From an uncultured Hyphomicrobiales bacterium (GTDB lineage: Bacteria > Pseudomonadota > Alphaproteobacteria > Rhizobiales > Xanthobacteraceae): a stretch of DNA of 64,000 nucleotides. The position numbers were made by a program, and so were the translations under genes. The notes beneath the pieces are model-generated. The model saw nothing but the letters and a program-made list of their open reading frames with translations, had not been told where the DNA came from and ran no database searches. Every line of letters starts with the position of its first letter. The stretch's first letter is position 1. This document shows positions 1 to 7,968 of the stretch, piece after piece. Location of the stretch: the NCBI GenBank assembly GCA_903878085.1, contig CAIRGJ010000056.1:37053-101052 (forward strand), given 5' to 3'.

Positions 1-423
1 TTCAAGGGCGGCGGCGAGGCGTTGCAGGCGCTGCTCAGCAACACCGTGCAGATGAGTTCGGGCTCGCTGGCGCCGGCGGCGCCGCACATCAAGTCCGGCA
101 CGTTGAAATGTCTTGCGGTGTCGGCGCCGAGCCGCTGGCCGGATCTGCCGGATGTGCCGACCATGGAAGAGGCCGGCTACAAGGGCTTCGTATTCCCGAC
201 CGATTGCTGCCTGCTGGCGCCGGCCAAGACTCCGCCCGAAGCCATCAAATGGCTGGAAACCGAATCGCTCAAAGCGCTAAACAGCCCAGGCATGAAAGAA
301 AAGCTGTATCAGGCCGGTTTTCTGGCCGTGCCGAAAGGCGCCGACGCCTGCTGGGCGCGCGTGAACAAGGAAATCACCATGTTCCGCGACATCATCAATC
401 AGGCCGGCATCCAAAAACTCTAA
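1..423 (+). CDS. TctC/Bug-family tripartite tricarboxylate transporter binding protein, C-terminal part
   Basis: This is the last 140 residues of a gene that begins before the window; the frame is open from base 1 to a TAA at 421-423. The visible part has the Bug/TctC C-terminal pattern: a stretch on removal of the ligand (SGTLKCLAV), then a 'PDLPDVPTMEEAGY' segment and an ending with paired helices. Members of this family are periplasmic binding proteins for carboxylates or other organic acids. Many occur, as here, without adjacent TctA/TctB membrane genes. The enolase-superfamily gene starts 80 bases downstream on the same strand and may be co-transcribed. The ligand cannot be deduced. Confidence 0.85.
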   Translation, partial: FKGGGEALQALLSNTVQMSSGSLAPAAPHIKSGTLKCLAVSAPSRWPDLPDVPTMEEAGYKGFVFPTDCCLLAPAKTPPEAIKWLETESLKALNSPGMKEKLYQAGFLAVPKGADACWARVNKEITMFRDIINQAGIQKL

Positions 424-502
424 CGCTGGCCGCAGCAAGACGCACCCGCCGCCATCGATCATGACGGCGGGCGTATTTGTCAGATTATCGGAGTGAGCGG
501 CT

Positions 503-1627
503 GTGAAGATAAAGTCCATCGAGCCGATCGCCATCAGCCTGCCGATGCTCAAGCCGGTGATTATGGCGACCGAGACGGTGCACCGCGCCGACAATGTGCT
601 GGTCCGTATTGAGGCCGACAACGGCCTGGTCAGCTGGGGCGAAGCCGCTTCAGCGCCCGGCATGACCGGCGACACGCTCGAGAGCATCGTCGCGGCGGTG
701 AATTTTCTCGAACCCGCGTTGCGCGGCCGCGATCCCGCCGACATCGACGGCGCGCTCATAGCGATGGACCGCCGCATGTACGGCAATGGCGGCGCCAAGG
801 CCGCCATCGAAATTGCTTTGTTCGATCTCAGCGGCCGCGCGGCCGGCAAGCCGGTGCATGCGCTGCTCGGCAACAAAATCCGCAACCGCATGCCATTGCT
901 GGGCGTGATCGCCGGCGGCAGTTTCGACGGCGATTTAGAAGACGCCAAGAAGAAGAAGGCCGCGGGCTTTGTCGCCTACAAGATCAAGGTCGGCGTCGAT
1001 ACCGCGGCCAAGGACGCCGAGCGCACCCGCGCCATCTGCCAAGTGCTGGGCGGCGGCCTGCTGATTTCCGCTGACGCCAACCAGGGCTTCAGCACCGAGC
1101 AGGCCATTGAATACGTCCGCGCCATCAAGGGCGCCGGCGTCGATTTCCTCGAGCAGCCGGTAATGGCCGACGATCTCGGCGAGATGGCGAAAGTGGCGGC
1201 CGTCGATGCCGCCATTGCGATCGGCGCCGACGAGGGCATCCATTCGCTCGCCGACATCCAGCGCCATCATGACCGAAGGGCAGCTCGTGGAGTGAGCTTA
1301 AAAGCCATTAAGCTGGGGGGCATTCGCGCCGTGACCGAAGCCGGCCGCCTGTGCGGCAGACTCGGCATGAGCGTCAATATTTCCTGCAAGACCGGCGAGT
1401 CGAGCATCGCCTGCGCCGCGGCGCTGCACGTCGCGTCGGTCATTCCCAACATCGATTGGGGACTGACGCTGACGCACACATCTCTCGGCGAGGATATAAC
1501 CGCGCAACCAATCCCAACAGCGCGCGGCCATGTCGACATGACCGAAGGTCATGGTCTCGGCGTCGATGTCGATGAAGACCGCGTGCGCCGTCATCGGGTG
1601 CAGATCGCCTGCCGGAATGTGGTCTGA
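503..1627 (+). CDS. Mandelate racemase / muconate lactonizing enzyme family protein
   Basis: A 374-residue enolase-superfamily enzyme with the usual length. The N-terminal capping domain (about 1-125) is followed by the barrel. The AYKIKVG segment near residue 160 carries the KxK base motif. SADANQGF and DFLEQPV carry metal ligands (Asp, Glu), and GADEG supplies the third acidic ligand. A second lysine motif, SLKAIKLGG, follows. These enzymes abstract a proton alpha to a carboxylate (racemisation, cycloisomerisation or acid-sugar dehydration) using Mg2+. The start is GTG at 503, giving MKIKSIEPIAISLPM, the normal family beginning. The TctC gene upstream suggests that uptake and conversion of a carboxylic acid are linked. 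The exact substrate is not predictable. Confidence 0.85.
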   Translation: MKIKSIEPIAISLPMLKPVIMATETVHRADNVLVRIEADNGLVSWGEAASAPGMTGDTLESIVAAVNFLEPALRGRDPADIDGALIAMDRRMYGNGGAKAAIEIALFDLSGRAAGKPVHALLGNKIRNRMPLLGVIAGGSFDGDLEDAKKKKAAGFVAYKIKVGVDTAAKDAERTRAICQVLGGGLLISADANQGFSTEQAIEYVRAIKGAGVDFLEQPVMADDLGEMAKVAAVDAAIAIGADEGIHSLADIQRHHDRRAARGVSLKAIKLGGIRAVTEAGRLCGRLGMSVNISCKTGESSIACAAALHVASVIPNIDWGLTLTHTSLGEDITAQPIPTARGHVDMTEGHGLGVDVDEDRVRRHRVQIACRNVV

Positions 1628-1805
1628 CGCGGGTTCGGCCGGGCGATGTAACGAAGGTATAAATTCTTAATGCCTAATTAATAGTCTAATTTGTTCTATT
1701 GTATGCAATTCAGAAGGCAGCCCTAGAGCGCCCAGGTTTCGATGTGAGGCGCACATTTTATAAATAAATCAGTCAGTTATAGGACTTCGGTTCCGCTACG
1801 GAATC

Positions 1806-1820
1806 TGGCACGGCCTTTGC
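1806..1820 (+). promoter_or_regulatory. Predicted sigma-54 (RpoN) promoter
   Basis: The sequence TGGCACG, four bases, then TTGC matches the -24/-12 consensus, with the invariant GG and GC at the proper spacing. It lies about 37 bases before the ATG of the peptide-type binding protein at 1857, in the non-coding gap 1628-1856. This suggests that the importer operon is RpoN-controlled and needs an enhancer-binding activator. No such activator is encoded in the window. The match is read directly; activity is inferred. Confidence 0.6.
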
Positions 1821-1856
1821 GGAAGCGTTCCTCAGGAACATCTTGGGGAGCTTGTC

Positions 1857-3473
1857 ATGAAGCGTCGCGATTTTCTGAAATCGGCATCCGCCGTCGCCGC
1901 CACCAGCGCGATTGCCGCGCCGGCGGTGTTCTCGCCGGCCAAAGCTCAATCGCGAGCGGAGACGTTGCTCATCGTCTCGGAGAGCGGCCCCAACAATCTC
2001 GATATTCACGGCGTCGGCACCAACGTGCCCGGCTACGAGGTGTCGTGGAATTGCTACGACCGCCTGATCAGCCACGAGATGAAGACGGTCGACGGCAAGG
2101 CCTATTACGACAAGGACAAGTTCAAGCCCGAACTTGCCGAAGACATGAACGTCGGCGACATGTCGGCGACCTTCAAGCTGAAAAAGAACGCCAAATTCCA
2201 GGACGGCACACCGGTCACCGCCAAGGACGTTAAATGGTCGCTCGACCGCGCCGTCACCGTCGGCGGCTTCCCGACCTTCCAGATGGCCGCCGGCTCGCTG
2301 ACCAAGCCGGAACAATTCGTCGTCGTCGATGACAATACGTTCCGCGTCGACTTCGCCCGCAAGGACCGCCTGACCATCCCCGATCTCGCGGTGGTGGTGC
2401 CCTGTGTCATCAATTCCGAATTGGTGAAGAAGAACGCCACCGAAAAAGACCCGTGGGGTCTCGAATACACCAAACAGAACACCGCCGGCAGCGGCGCCTA
2501 CAAGGTCGCGAGCTGGGTGGCCGGCACCGAAGTGGTGCTGGAGCGCAACGACGCCTGGGTCGGCGGCCCCCTGCCCAAGGTCAAGAAGATCATCTGGCGC
2601 ATCGTGCCGTCATCCGGCAACCGGCGCGCGCTGCTGGAGCGCGGCGACGCCGACATTTCTTACGACCTGCCGAACAAGGATTTCGTCGAGCTCAAGAGCG
2701 CCGGCAAGCTCAACATCATTTCGACGCCGTACTCGAACGGCATCCAGTACATCGGCATGAACGTCAAGAACCCGCCGTTCGATAATCTTAAAGTTCGGCA
2801 GGCGGTGGCTTACGCGATTCCGTATCAGAAGATCATGGACGCGGTGCTGTTCGGTCTGGCCAAGCCGATGTTCGGCGCGCCGGCCGATGCGGCGACGCAA
2901 GTCGCCTGGCCGCAGCCGCACAAGTTCAATATCGACATCGCCAAGGCCAAGGCGCTGCTGGCGGAAGCCGGCTATCCCAACGGCTTCGAGACCACGATCT
3001 CGTTCGACCTTGGCTTTGCCGGCGTCAACGAACCGCTTTGCGTGCTGGTGCAAGAAAGCCTGGGCCAGATCGGCATCAAGTGCACCATCAACAAGATTCC
3101 CGGCGCCAACTGGCGCACCGAGTTGAACAAGAAAGTGCTGCCGCTCTACACCAACGTGTTCTCGGGCTGGCTCGACTACCCGGAATACTTCTTCATCTGG
3201 TGTTACCACGGTAAAAATTCGATCTTCAACACCATGAGCTATCAGTCCAAGACGACAGACGGCTTCATCGATGGCGCCGTGACCGCGGCGGCGACCGGCG
3301 ACAAGGCGAACTACGAAAAGGACGTGAAGGGTTTCGTCGACACCGCTTATGCCGACATGCCGCGCATCCCGCTGTATCAGCCCTACGTCAACGTCGCGAC
3401 GCAGAAGAACATCTCCGGCTATCAGTACTGGTTCCACCGCCGGCTCGACTACCGCACGCTCGTGAAAGGCTAA
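1857..3473 (+). CDS. Peptide/nickel-type ABC transporter substrate-binding protein (SBP_bac_5)
   Basis: A 538-residue periplasmic binding protein of the DppA/OppA class. It opens with a twin-arginine signal (MKRRDFLKSA, then an Ala-rich stretch ending near AKAQ at about residue 31), so Tat export is expected. The body has the family's 'DGTPVTAKDVKWSLDR' and 'NPPFDNLKVRQAVAYAI' segments. GGGAG-like bases (ggggag) precede the ATG. It is the first gene of a four-gene importer operon followed by two permeases and a fused double ATPase. Family members carry di/oligopeptides, nickel, opines or glycosides; the ligand is not identifiable here. A predicted sigma-54 promoter lies just upstream. Confidence 0.92.
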   Translation: MKRRDFLKSASAVAATSAIAAPAVFSPAKAQSRAETLLIVSESGPNNLDIHGVGTNVPGYEVSWNCYDRLISHEMKTVDGKAYYDKDKFKPELAEDMNVGDMSATFKLKKNAKFQDGTPVTAKDVKWSLDRAVTVGGFPTFQMAAGSLTKPEQFVVVDDNTFRVDFARKDRLTIPDLAVVVPCVINSELVKKNATEKDPWGLEYTKQNTAGSGAYKVASWVAGTEVVLERNDAWVGGPLPKVKKIIWRIVPSSGNRRALLERGDADISYDLPNKDFVELKSAGKLNIISTPYSNGIQYIGMNVKNPPFDNLKVRQAVAYAIPYQKIMDAVLFGLAKPMFGAPADAATQVAWPQPHKFNIDIAKAKALLAEAGYPNGFETTISFDLGFAGVNEPLCVLVQESLGQIGIKCTINKIPGANWRTELNKKVLPLYTNVFSGWLDYPEYFFIWCYHGKNSIFNTMSYQSKTTDGFIDGAVTAAATGDKANYEKDVKGFVDTAYADMPRIPLYQPYVNVATQKNISGYQYWFHRRLDYRTLVKG

Positions 3474-3484
3474 TCGGACTCGTC

Positions 3485-3507
3485 ATGGCCGGGCTCGTCC
3501 CGGCCAT
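3485..3507. repeat. Short palindromic intergenic repeat
   Basis: ATGGCCGGG and CCCGGCCAT form perfect 9-base arms around a 5-base loop. The element lies between the binding-protein and first permease genes. The same core palindrome recurs at 11786-11808. It can form a hairpin in mRNA and may tune expression of downstream transporter genes relative to the binding protein. Confidence 0.7.
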
Positions 3508-3545
3508 CCACGACTTCTCAAAAGGCGTGGTGGTGGAGAGTTTTC

Positions 3546-4559
3546 ATGCTGCGTATGATCGCCAAACGTATGGTCCTCATCATCCCGAATTTGATCGGGG
3601 TGGTGATCGTGACGTTCCTGCTGACGCGCGCTTTGCCTGGCGATCCCGCGGCCTATTTCGCCGGACCCGCCGCCGACAAGCAGGCGATCGAGCAGATCCG
3701 CGTCAAGCTCGGCCTCGACAAGCCGCTGATCGTACAGTTCGGCCGCTATGTGAACGATCTGGTGCACGGCGACCTCGGCAATTCGCTCTCCACCGGTCAG
3801 CCGGTGGTCACCGAGATCAAGAACCGCCTGCCCGCCTCCGCCGAGCTCACACTGTTCGGTCTGATCCTGTCGATGGTGATCGCGGTGCCGCTCGGCATTC
3901 TCGCCGCGGTCAAGCAGGGCTCCTGGATCGATCATACCTGCCGGGTGGTGGCGACCGCCGGCGTCTCGCTGCCGGTGTTCTTCACCGGCCTGCTGCTGGT
4001 TTACGTGTTCTATTTCGAACTCGGCTGGTCGCCGGCGCCGCTCGGCCGGCTTGACGCCTTCGCCACCGCGCCGGCCCAGATCACCGGCTTCTATCTGATC
4101 GACAGCGTGCTGACCGGCAAACTGGAAACATTCCGCGCATCGCTGAGCCAGTTGCTGCTGCCGGGCTTCACCCTCGGCATCTTCTCGCTGGCGCCGATCG
4201 CGCGCATGACGCGCGCCTCGATGCTGGCGGTGCTGGCCTCCGAATTCGTGCGTACCGCGCGCGCCTCAGGCCTCGACAACCGTACCGTCATTATCACGTA
4301 CGCCTTCCGCAATGCCATGCTGCCGGTGATCACCACGCTCGGCATGGTGTTCTCGTTCCTGCTCGGCGCCAACGTGCTGGTCGAGAAAGTGTTCGCCTGG
4401 CCCGGCATCGGCTCTTACGCCGTCGAAGCACTGATCACCTCCGACTTCGCGCCGGTACAGGGCTTCGTGCTGACCATGGCCGTGCTCTACGTCGTGCTCA
4501 ATCTGATCATCGACATTCTCTACGGTGTCATCGATCCGCGCGTGAGGTTGGACGGATGA
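3546..4559 (+). CDS. ABC transporter permease, DppB/OppB type
   Basis: A 337-residue inner-membrane permease with the family length. The N-terminus 'MLRMIAKRMVLIIPNLIGVVI' contains the first membrane helix and is followed by 'TRALPGDPAAYFAG', the typical DppB periplasmic loop start. The cytoplasmic EAA-like loop 'EFVRTARASGLDNRTVI' contacts the ATPase. About six membrane segments are visible, with the last leading into 'IDILYGVIDPRVRL', the family C-terminus. It overlaps the next permease by four bases (ATGA), which indicates translational coupling. It imports the ligand captured by the upstream binding protein. Confidence 0.93.
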   Translation: MLRMIAKRMVLIIPNLIGVVIVTFLLTRALPGDPAAYFAGPAADKQAIEQIRVKLGLDKPLIVQFGRYVNDLVHGDLGNSLSTGQPVVTEIKNRLPASAELTLFGLILSMVIAVPLGILAAVKQGSWIDHTCRVVATAGVSLPVFFTGLLLVYVFYFELGWSPAPLGRLDAFATAPAQITGFYLIDSVLTGKLETFRASLSQLLLPGFTLGIFSLAPIARMTRASMLAVLASEFVRTARASGLDNRTVIITYAFRNAMLPVITTLGMVFSFLLGANVLVEKVFAWPGIGSYAVEALITSDFAPVQGFVLTMAVLYVVLNLIIDILYGVIDPRVRLDG

Positions 4560-5455
4560 ACGAAAACATCTCCACAACCCCGGTGGCCGCCGCAGCGCCG
4601 AAGCCTGAGAATAACTCGATCTTCCGCCACGCGCGCTATGTGGTCGCTGAAAATCCGGTGACCGGGCTGGCCTTCGGCCTGTTCATCTTGATCGCGCTCT
4701 GCGCCTTGATCGGCCCCTATATCGTGCCGCACGACCCGCTGGCGAGCGACACCACGGCGACGCTGCACGCGCCGTCGCTCAAGCATTGGTTCGGCACCGA
4801 CCAGCTCGGCCGCGACATCTTCAGCCGCGTCGTCGTGGCGACCCGGCTCGATTTCATCATTGCCATCGCTTCGGTGGCGCTGGTGTTCGCGCTCGGCGGC
4901 TTCGCCGGCATCGCCTCTGGCTTTTTCGGCGGCTGGACCGACCGCATCGTCGGCCGCATCTCCGACACCATCATGGCATTTCCGCTGTTCGTCTTGGCGA
5001 TGGGCATCGTCGCGGCGCTGGGCAACACCGTCACCAACATCGTGATCGCCACCGCGGTCGTCAACTTTCCGCTCTATGTCCGCGTCGCCCGCGCCGAAGC
5101 CAACATCCGGCGCGAGGCGGGCTTCGTGCAGGCAGCACGGCTGTCCGGCAACGGCGATATGCGCATTCTGCTGGCGCATATCCTGCCGAATATCATGCCG
5201 ATCATGATGGTGCAGATCTCACTGACCATGGGCTACGCCATTCTCAACGCCGCCGGACTGTCATTCATCGGGCTCGGCGTGCGGCCGCCGACGCCGGAGT
5301 GGGGCATCATGGTGGCGGAAGGCGCTGCCAACATCATCTCCGGCGAGTGGTGGATCGCGCTGTTTCCAGGCGCTGCGCTGATGATTGCGGTGTTCTGCTT
5401 CAACCTGCTGGGCGACGGCTTGCGCGACCTGGTCGACCCGCAAAGGCGGACGTGA
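4556..5455 (+). CDS. ABC transporter permease, DppC/OppC type
   Basis: A 299-residue second permease of the importer. It has the DppC N-terminal extension, then a helix and the 'IGPYIVPHDPLA' and 'HWFGTDQLGRDIFSRVV' signatures that mark this subfamily. The EAA-type loop 'EAGFVQAARLSGNGD' follows, and the protein ends with the family's 'NLLGDGLRDLVDPQ'. The start codon overlaps the stop of the DppB-type gene, and its own stop overlaps the ATPase start (TGATG). The two permeases form the heterodimeric channel. Confidence 0.93.
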   Translation: MNENISTTPVAAAAPKPENNSIFRHARYVVAENPVTGLAFGLFILIALCALIGPYIVPHDPLASDTTATLHAPSLKHWFGTDQLGRDIFSRVVVATRLDFIIAIASVALVFALGGFAGIASGFFGGWTDRIVGRISDTIMAFPLFVLAMGIVAALGNTVTNIVIATAVVNFPLYVRVARAEANIRREAGFVQAARLSGNGDMRILLAHILPNIMPIMMVQISLTMGYAILNAAGLSFIGLGVRPPTPEWGIMVAEGAANIISGEWWIALFPGAALMIAVFCFNLLGDGLRDLVDPQRRT

Positions 5456-7221
5456 TGGCCAAGAAAGCTCAAAAGCCGAGCAAGCTGGATCGCAACCGGC
5501 CGACCTCGATGCCGCTGCTGGACGTTCGCGATCTCACCGTGGAGTTCGCGACGCGGCGCGGCACGGTGACCGCGGTCAAAAATATCAATCTGACGCTGGC
5601 CAAAGGCGAGACGCTCGGCATCGTCGGCGAATCCGGCTCCGGCAAGTCGGTAACTTCTTACGCTGTGATGCGGATTCTCGACCGCGCCGGCAGCATCGCC
5701 GAAGGCTCGGTGGTGTTCAGCGGGCTCGACCTGCGCACCGCGCCGGAAAGCGACATGCGCGATTTGCGCGGCCGTGAAATGTCGATGATCTTCCAGAGCC
5801 CGCGGCTGGCGCTCAACCCGATCCGCAAGGTCGGCCATCAGATCGAAGATGTGCTGCTGCAGCACGCCCAGGTCGACAGCGATGCCGTCAGCGAGCGGGC
5901 GATCGAAGTGTTGGAGCAGGTGCGCATCGCCCGGCCGCGCGAGCGCTATCATGCCTACCCATTCGAACTATCCGGCGGCATGTGCCAGCGTGTGGTGATC
6001 GCGCTGGCGCTCGCCTGCCGGCCGCAACTGCTGATCGCCGACGAGCCGACCACGGGCCTCGACGTCACCACGCAAAAGGCGGTGATGGACCTGGTGGTTG
6101 AGTTGACCCGCGAGCGCGGCATGTCGACCATTCTGATCACCCACGATCTCGGGCTCGCCGCCGCTTATTGCGACCGCGTCGTGGTGATGGAGAAAGGCCA
6201 CATCGTCGAGACCGCGCAATCGTCCGCGATCTTCAAAAAGCCGGAGCACGCCTACACCCGCAAGTTGATGCGGGCGACGCCGCGGCCGGGCGTCACGTTG
6301 CGTGACCTGCTGCCGGAAGGTGAATCGGCGCGGCCTAAGGCTGTGGCCAAGACCGCCGAAGCCAAGGCGCCGGCGAAAAAGGTCAAGGGTGTCGAAACGC
6401 CGCTGCTGGTGATCGAGAAACTGGTGAAGGAATATCCGCGCCAGGGCGGCGCCGCGTCGCTGGCCAAGATCTTCGCGCCTAAACCGGCGGTGCAGCCCGA
6501 TATGTTCCGCGCCGTCGATGGCATCAGTTTCACCATCGCGCGCGGCGAGAGCGTCGGCCTGGTCGGCGAATCCGGCTGCGGCAAGTCGACCACCTCGATG
6601 ATGGTGATGCGGCTGATCGACAAGAGCGACGGCCTGATCATGTTCGACGGCGAGGACATTGGTGCGATTCCGGCGCGCAGCTTCGCGCGATTGCCGCTGC
6701 GCAAGCGCATCCAAATGGTCTTTCAGGACCCAACCGACAGTCTCAACCCGCGCTTCACCGCGGCGCGCGCCATCGCCGATCCGCTGCTGCAACTCGGGGG
6801 CATCCCGCGCGACGAGGTGCGCGGGCGCTGCGAGGCGCTGGCGACGCAGGTCGGCTTGCCGCTCAATCTTCTCGACCGCTTTCCGCACCAGATGTCCGGC
6901 GGCCAGAAGGCGCGCGTCGGCATCGCCCGCGCCATTGCGCTCAACCCCGACCTTATTATCCTCGATGAGCCAACCGCCGCGCTCGACGTCTCGGTCCAGG
7001 CCGTTGTGCTTAATCTGTTGCAGGACCTTAAAGATTCGCTTGGCATGAGCTATCTTTTCGTATCGCATGATCTCAACGTGGTGAGCATGTTATGCGACCG
7101 GGTTATTGTGATGCAAACCGGCAAGATCGTCGAACAAGGCCCGACCGAACAGGTTATGGTCGCGCCGCAGGCGAGCTATACCCGCGATCTGCTGGCGGCG
7201 ATCCCGCATCCACCGCTTTGA
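5455..7221 (+). CDS. Fused double ABC ATPase, DppD-DppF type
   Basis: 588 residues holding two complete nucleotide-binding domains, which replace separate DppD and DppF subunits. Domain 1 has Walker A GESGSGKS near residue 58, signature LSGGMCQ near 172 and Walker B ADEPTTGLD near 195. A Lys/Ala-rich linker follows at about 290-320. Domain 2 has GESGCGKST near 371, MSGGQKARV near 480 and ILDEPTAALD near 505. The reading frame is open upstream to 4786, but the ATG at 5455 overlaps the DppC stop (TGATG) and matches family starts, so it is chosen. It powers the importer encoded by the three genes before it. Confidence 0.93.
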   Translation: MAKKAQKPSKLDRNRPTSMPLLDVRDLTVEFATRRGTVTAVKNINLTLAKGETLGIVGESGSGKSVTSYAVMRILDRAGSIAEGSVVFSGLDLRTAPESDMRDLRGREMSMIFQSPRLALNPIRKVGHQIEDVLLQHAQVDSDAVSERAIEVLEQVRIARPRERYHAYPFELSGGMCQRVVIALALACRPQLLIADEPTTGLDVTTQKAVMDLVVELTRERGMSTILITHDLGLAAAYCDRVVVMEKGHIVETAQSSAIFKKPEHAYTRKLMRATPRPGVTLRDLLPEGESARPKAVAKTAEAKAPAKKVKGVETPLLVIEKLVKEYPRQGGAASLAKIFAPKPAVQPDMFRAVDGISFTIARGESVGLVGESGCGKSTTSMMVMRLIDKSDGLIMFDGEDIGAIPARSFARLPLRKRIQMVFQDPTDSLNPRFTAARAIADPLLQLGGIPRDEVRGRCEALATQVGLPLNLLDRFPHQMSGGQKARVGIARAIALNPDLIILDEPTAALDVSVQAVVLNLLQDLKDSLGMSYLFVSHDLNVVSMLCDRVIVMQTGKIVEQGPTEQVMVAPQASYTRDLLAAIPHPPL

Positions 7222-7246
7222 GTCCGGCGCGCGCAAAGGTCTTCAC

Positions 7247-7933
7247 ATGAGCATGCTGGCCCCCGGTCAGAACACGCAAGCGATCGTCTTGCCGCGCAAG
7301 ACGCTAGCCGAGGAACTGCGGCTGCAGATTGCCGACGAAATCGTCAGCGGCGCCTTGGCGCCGGGCGCCGCGCTCGACGAAACGAGGCTGGCAAAGCGCT
7401 TCGAGGTGTCGCGCACGCCAGTGCGCGAAGCGATCCGGCTGCTGGTGGCGAGCGGCCTGGTCGAAGTGCGCGCGCATCGCGCCGCCGTGGTGGCGCAGCC
7501 GAGCGCCGAACAACTCGCCGGCATGTTCGAGGTGATGGCGGAACTGGAGGCGCTATGCGCCGGCTTTGCCGCCGAGCGCATGACCAGCGCCGAGCGGCGC
7601 GTGATGGAGGATTTCCACGAAGAGCTGCGGGTGATGATTCAGAGCGGCGATCCGCAGCACTATCACGAGGTCAACGAGTCGTTTCACAACAGCATCTATA
7701 CCGGCGCGCACAATACCTATCTCGCCGAGATCACGCTGGCGACGCGGTCACGGGTGCAGCCGTTCCGCCGCGCCCAATTCCGCAATCTCGGCCGCCTGGC
7801 GAAATCGCATATCGAGCATGATCGCGTGGTGGAGGCTATTTTGCGTGGCGAGCAGGGCATCGCCTCGTCGGCGATGTTCGCGCACATCATCACCGTGCGC
7901 GAAGAGTACGAGCACTATACCGAGACGTTGTAG
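7247..7933 (+). CDS. GntR-family transcriptional regulator with FCD domain
   Basis: 228 residues. The N-terminal winged helix-turn-helix (about 24-85) includes the classic 'FEVSRTPVREAIRLLVASGL' recognition helix. An all-helical FCD effector domain (about 95-220) follows, with 'VNESFHNSIY' and a His/Asp metal- or acid-binding pocket typical of FadR-like proteins. FCD regulators usually respond to carboxylic acids and repress neighbouring catabolic genes. It starts 25 bases after the ATPase stop, so it may be the last gene of the importer operon and regulate that operon or the enolase-family gene. Confidence 0.9.
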   Translation: MSMLAPGQNTQAIVLPRKTLAEELRLQIADEIVSGALAPGAALDETRLAKRFEVSRTPVREAIRLLVASGLVEVRAHRAAVVAQPSAEQLAGMFEVMAELEALCAGFAAERMTSAERRVMEDFHEELRVMIQSGDPQHYHEVNESFHNSIYTGAHNTYLAEITLATRSRVQPFRRAQFRNLGRLAKSHIEHDRVVEAILRGEQGIASSAMFAHIITVREEYEHYTETL

Positions 7934-7938
7934 CTACG

Positions 7939-7962
7939 CTCCCCCCGCGAAGCGGTGGGGAG
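7939..7962. terminator. GC-rich hairpin between convergent genes
   Basis: CTCCCC-CCGC pairs with GCGG-(T)-GGGGAG around a GAA loop. This gives a ten-pair stem with one bulged base, placed in the 35-base gap between the stop codons of the GntR gene and the allophanate hydrolase gene. The position suggests a bidirectional transcription stop, although a U-tract is not obvious. Confidence 0.5.
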
Positions 7963-7968
7963 GGGAAA

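Noticed and set aside
2610..3437. 275-codon minus-strand open frame
   Set aside because: Antisense to the SBP_bac_5 gene; no recognisable domain.
5968..7068. 366-codon minus-strand open frame
   Set aside because: Antisense to the double ATPase, which has all Walker and signature motifs; no coding features of its own.
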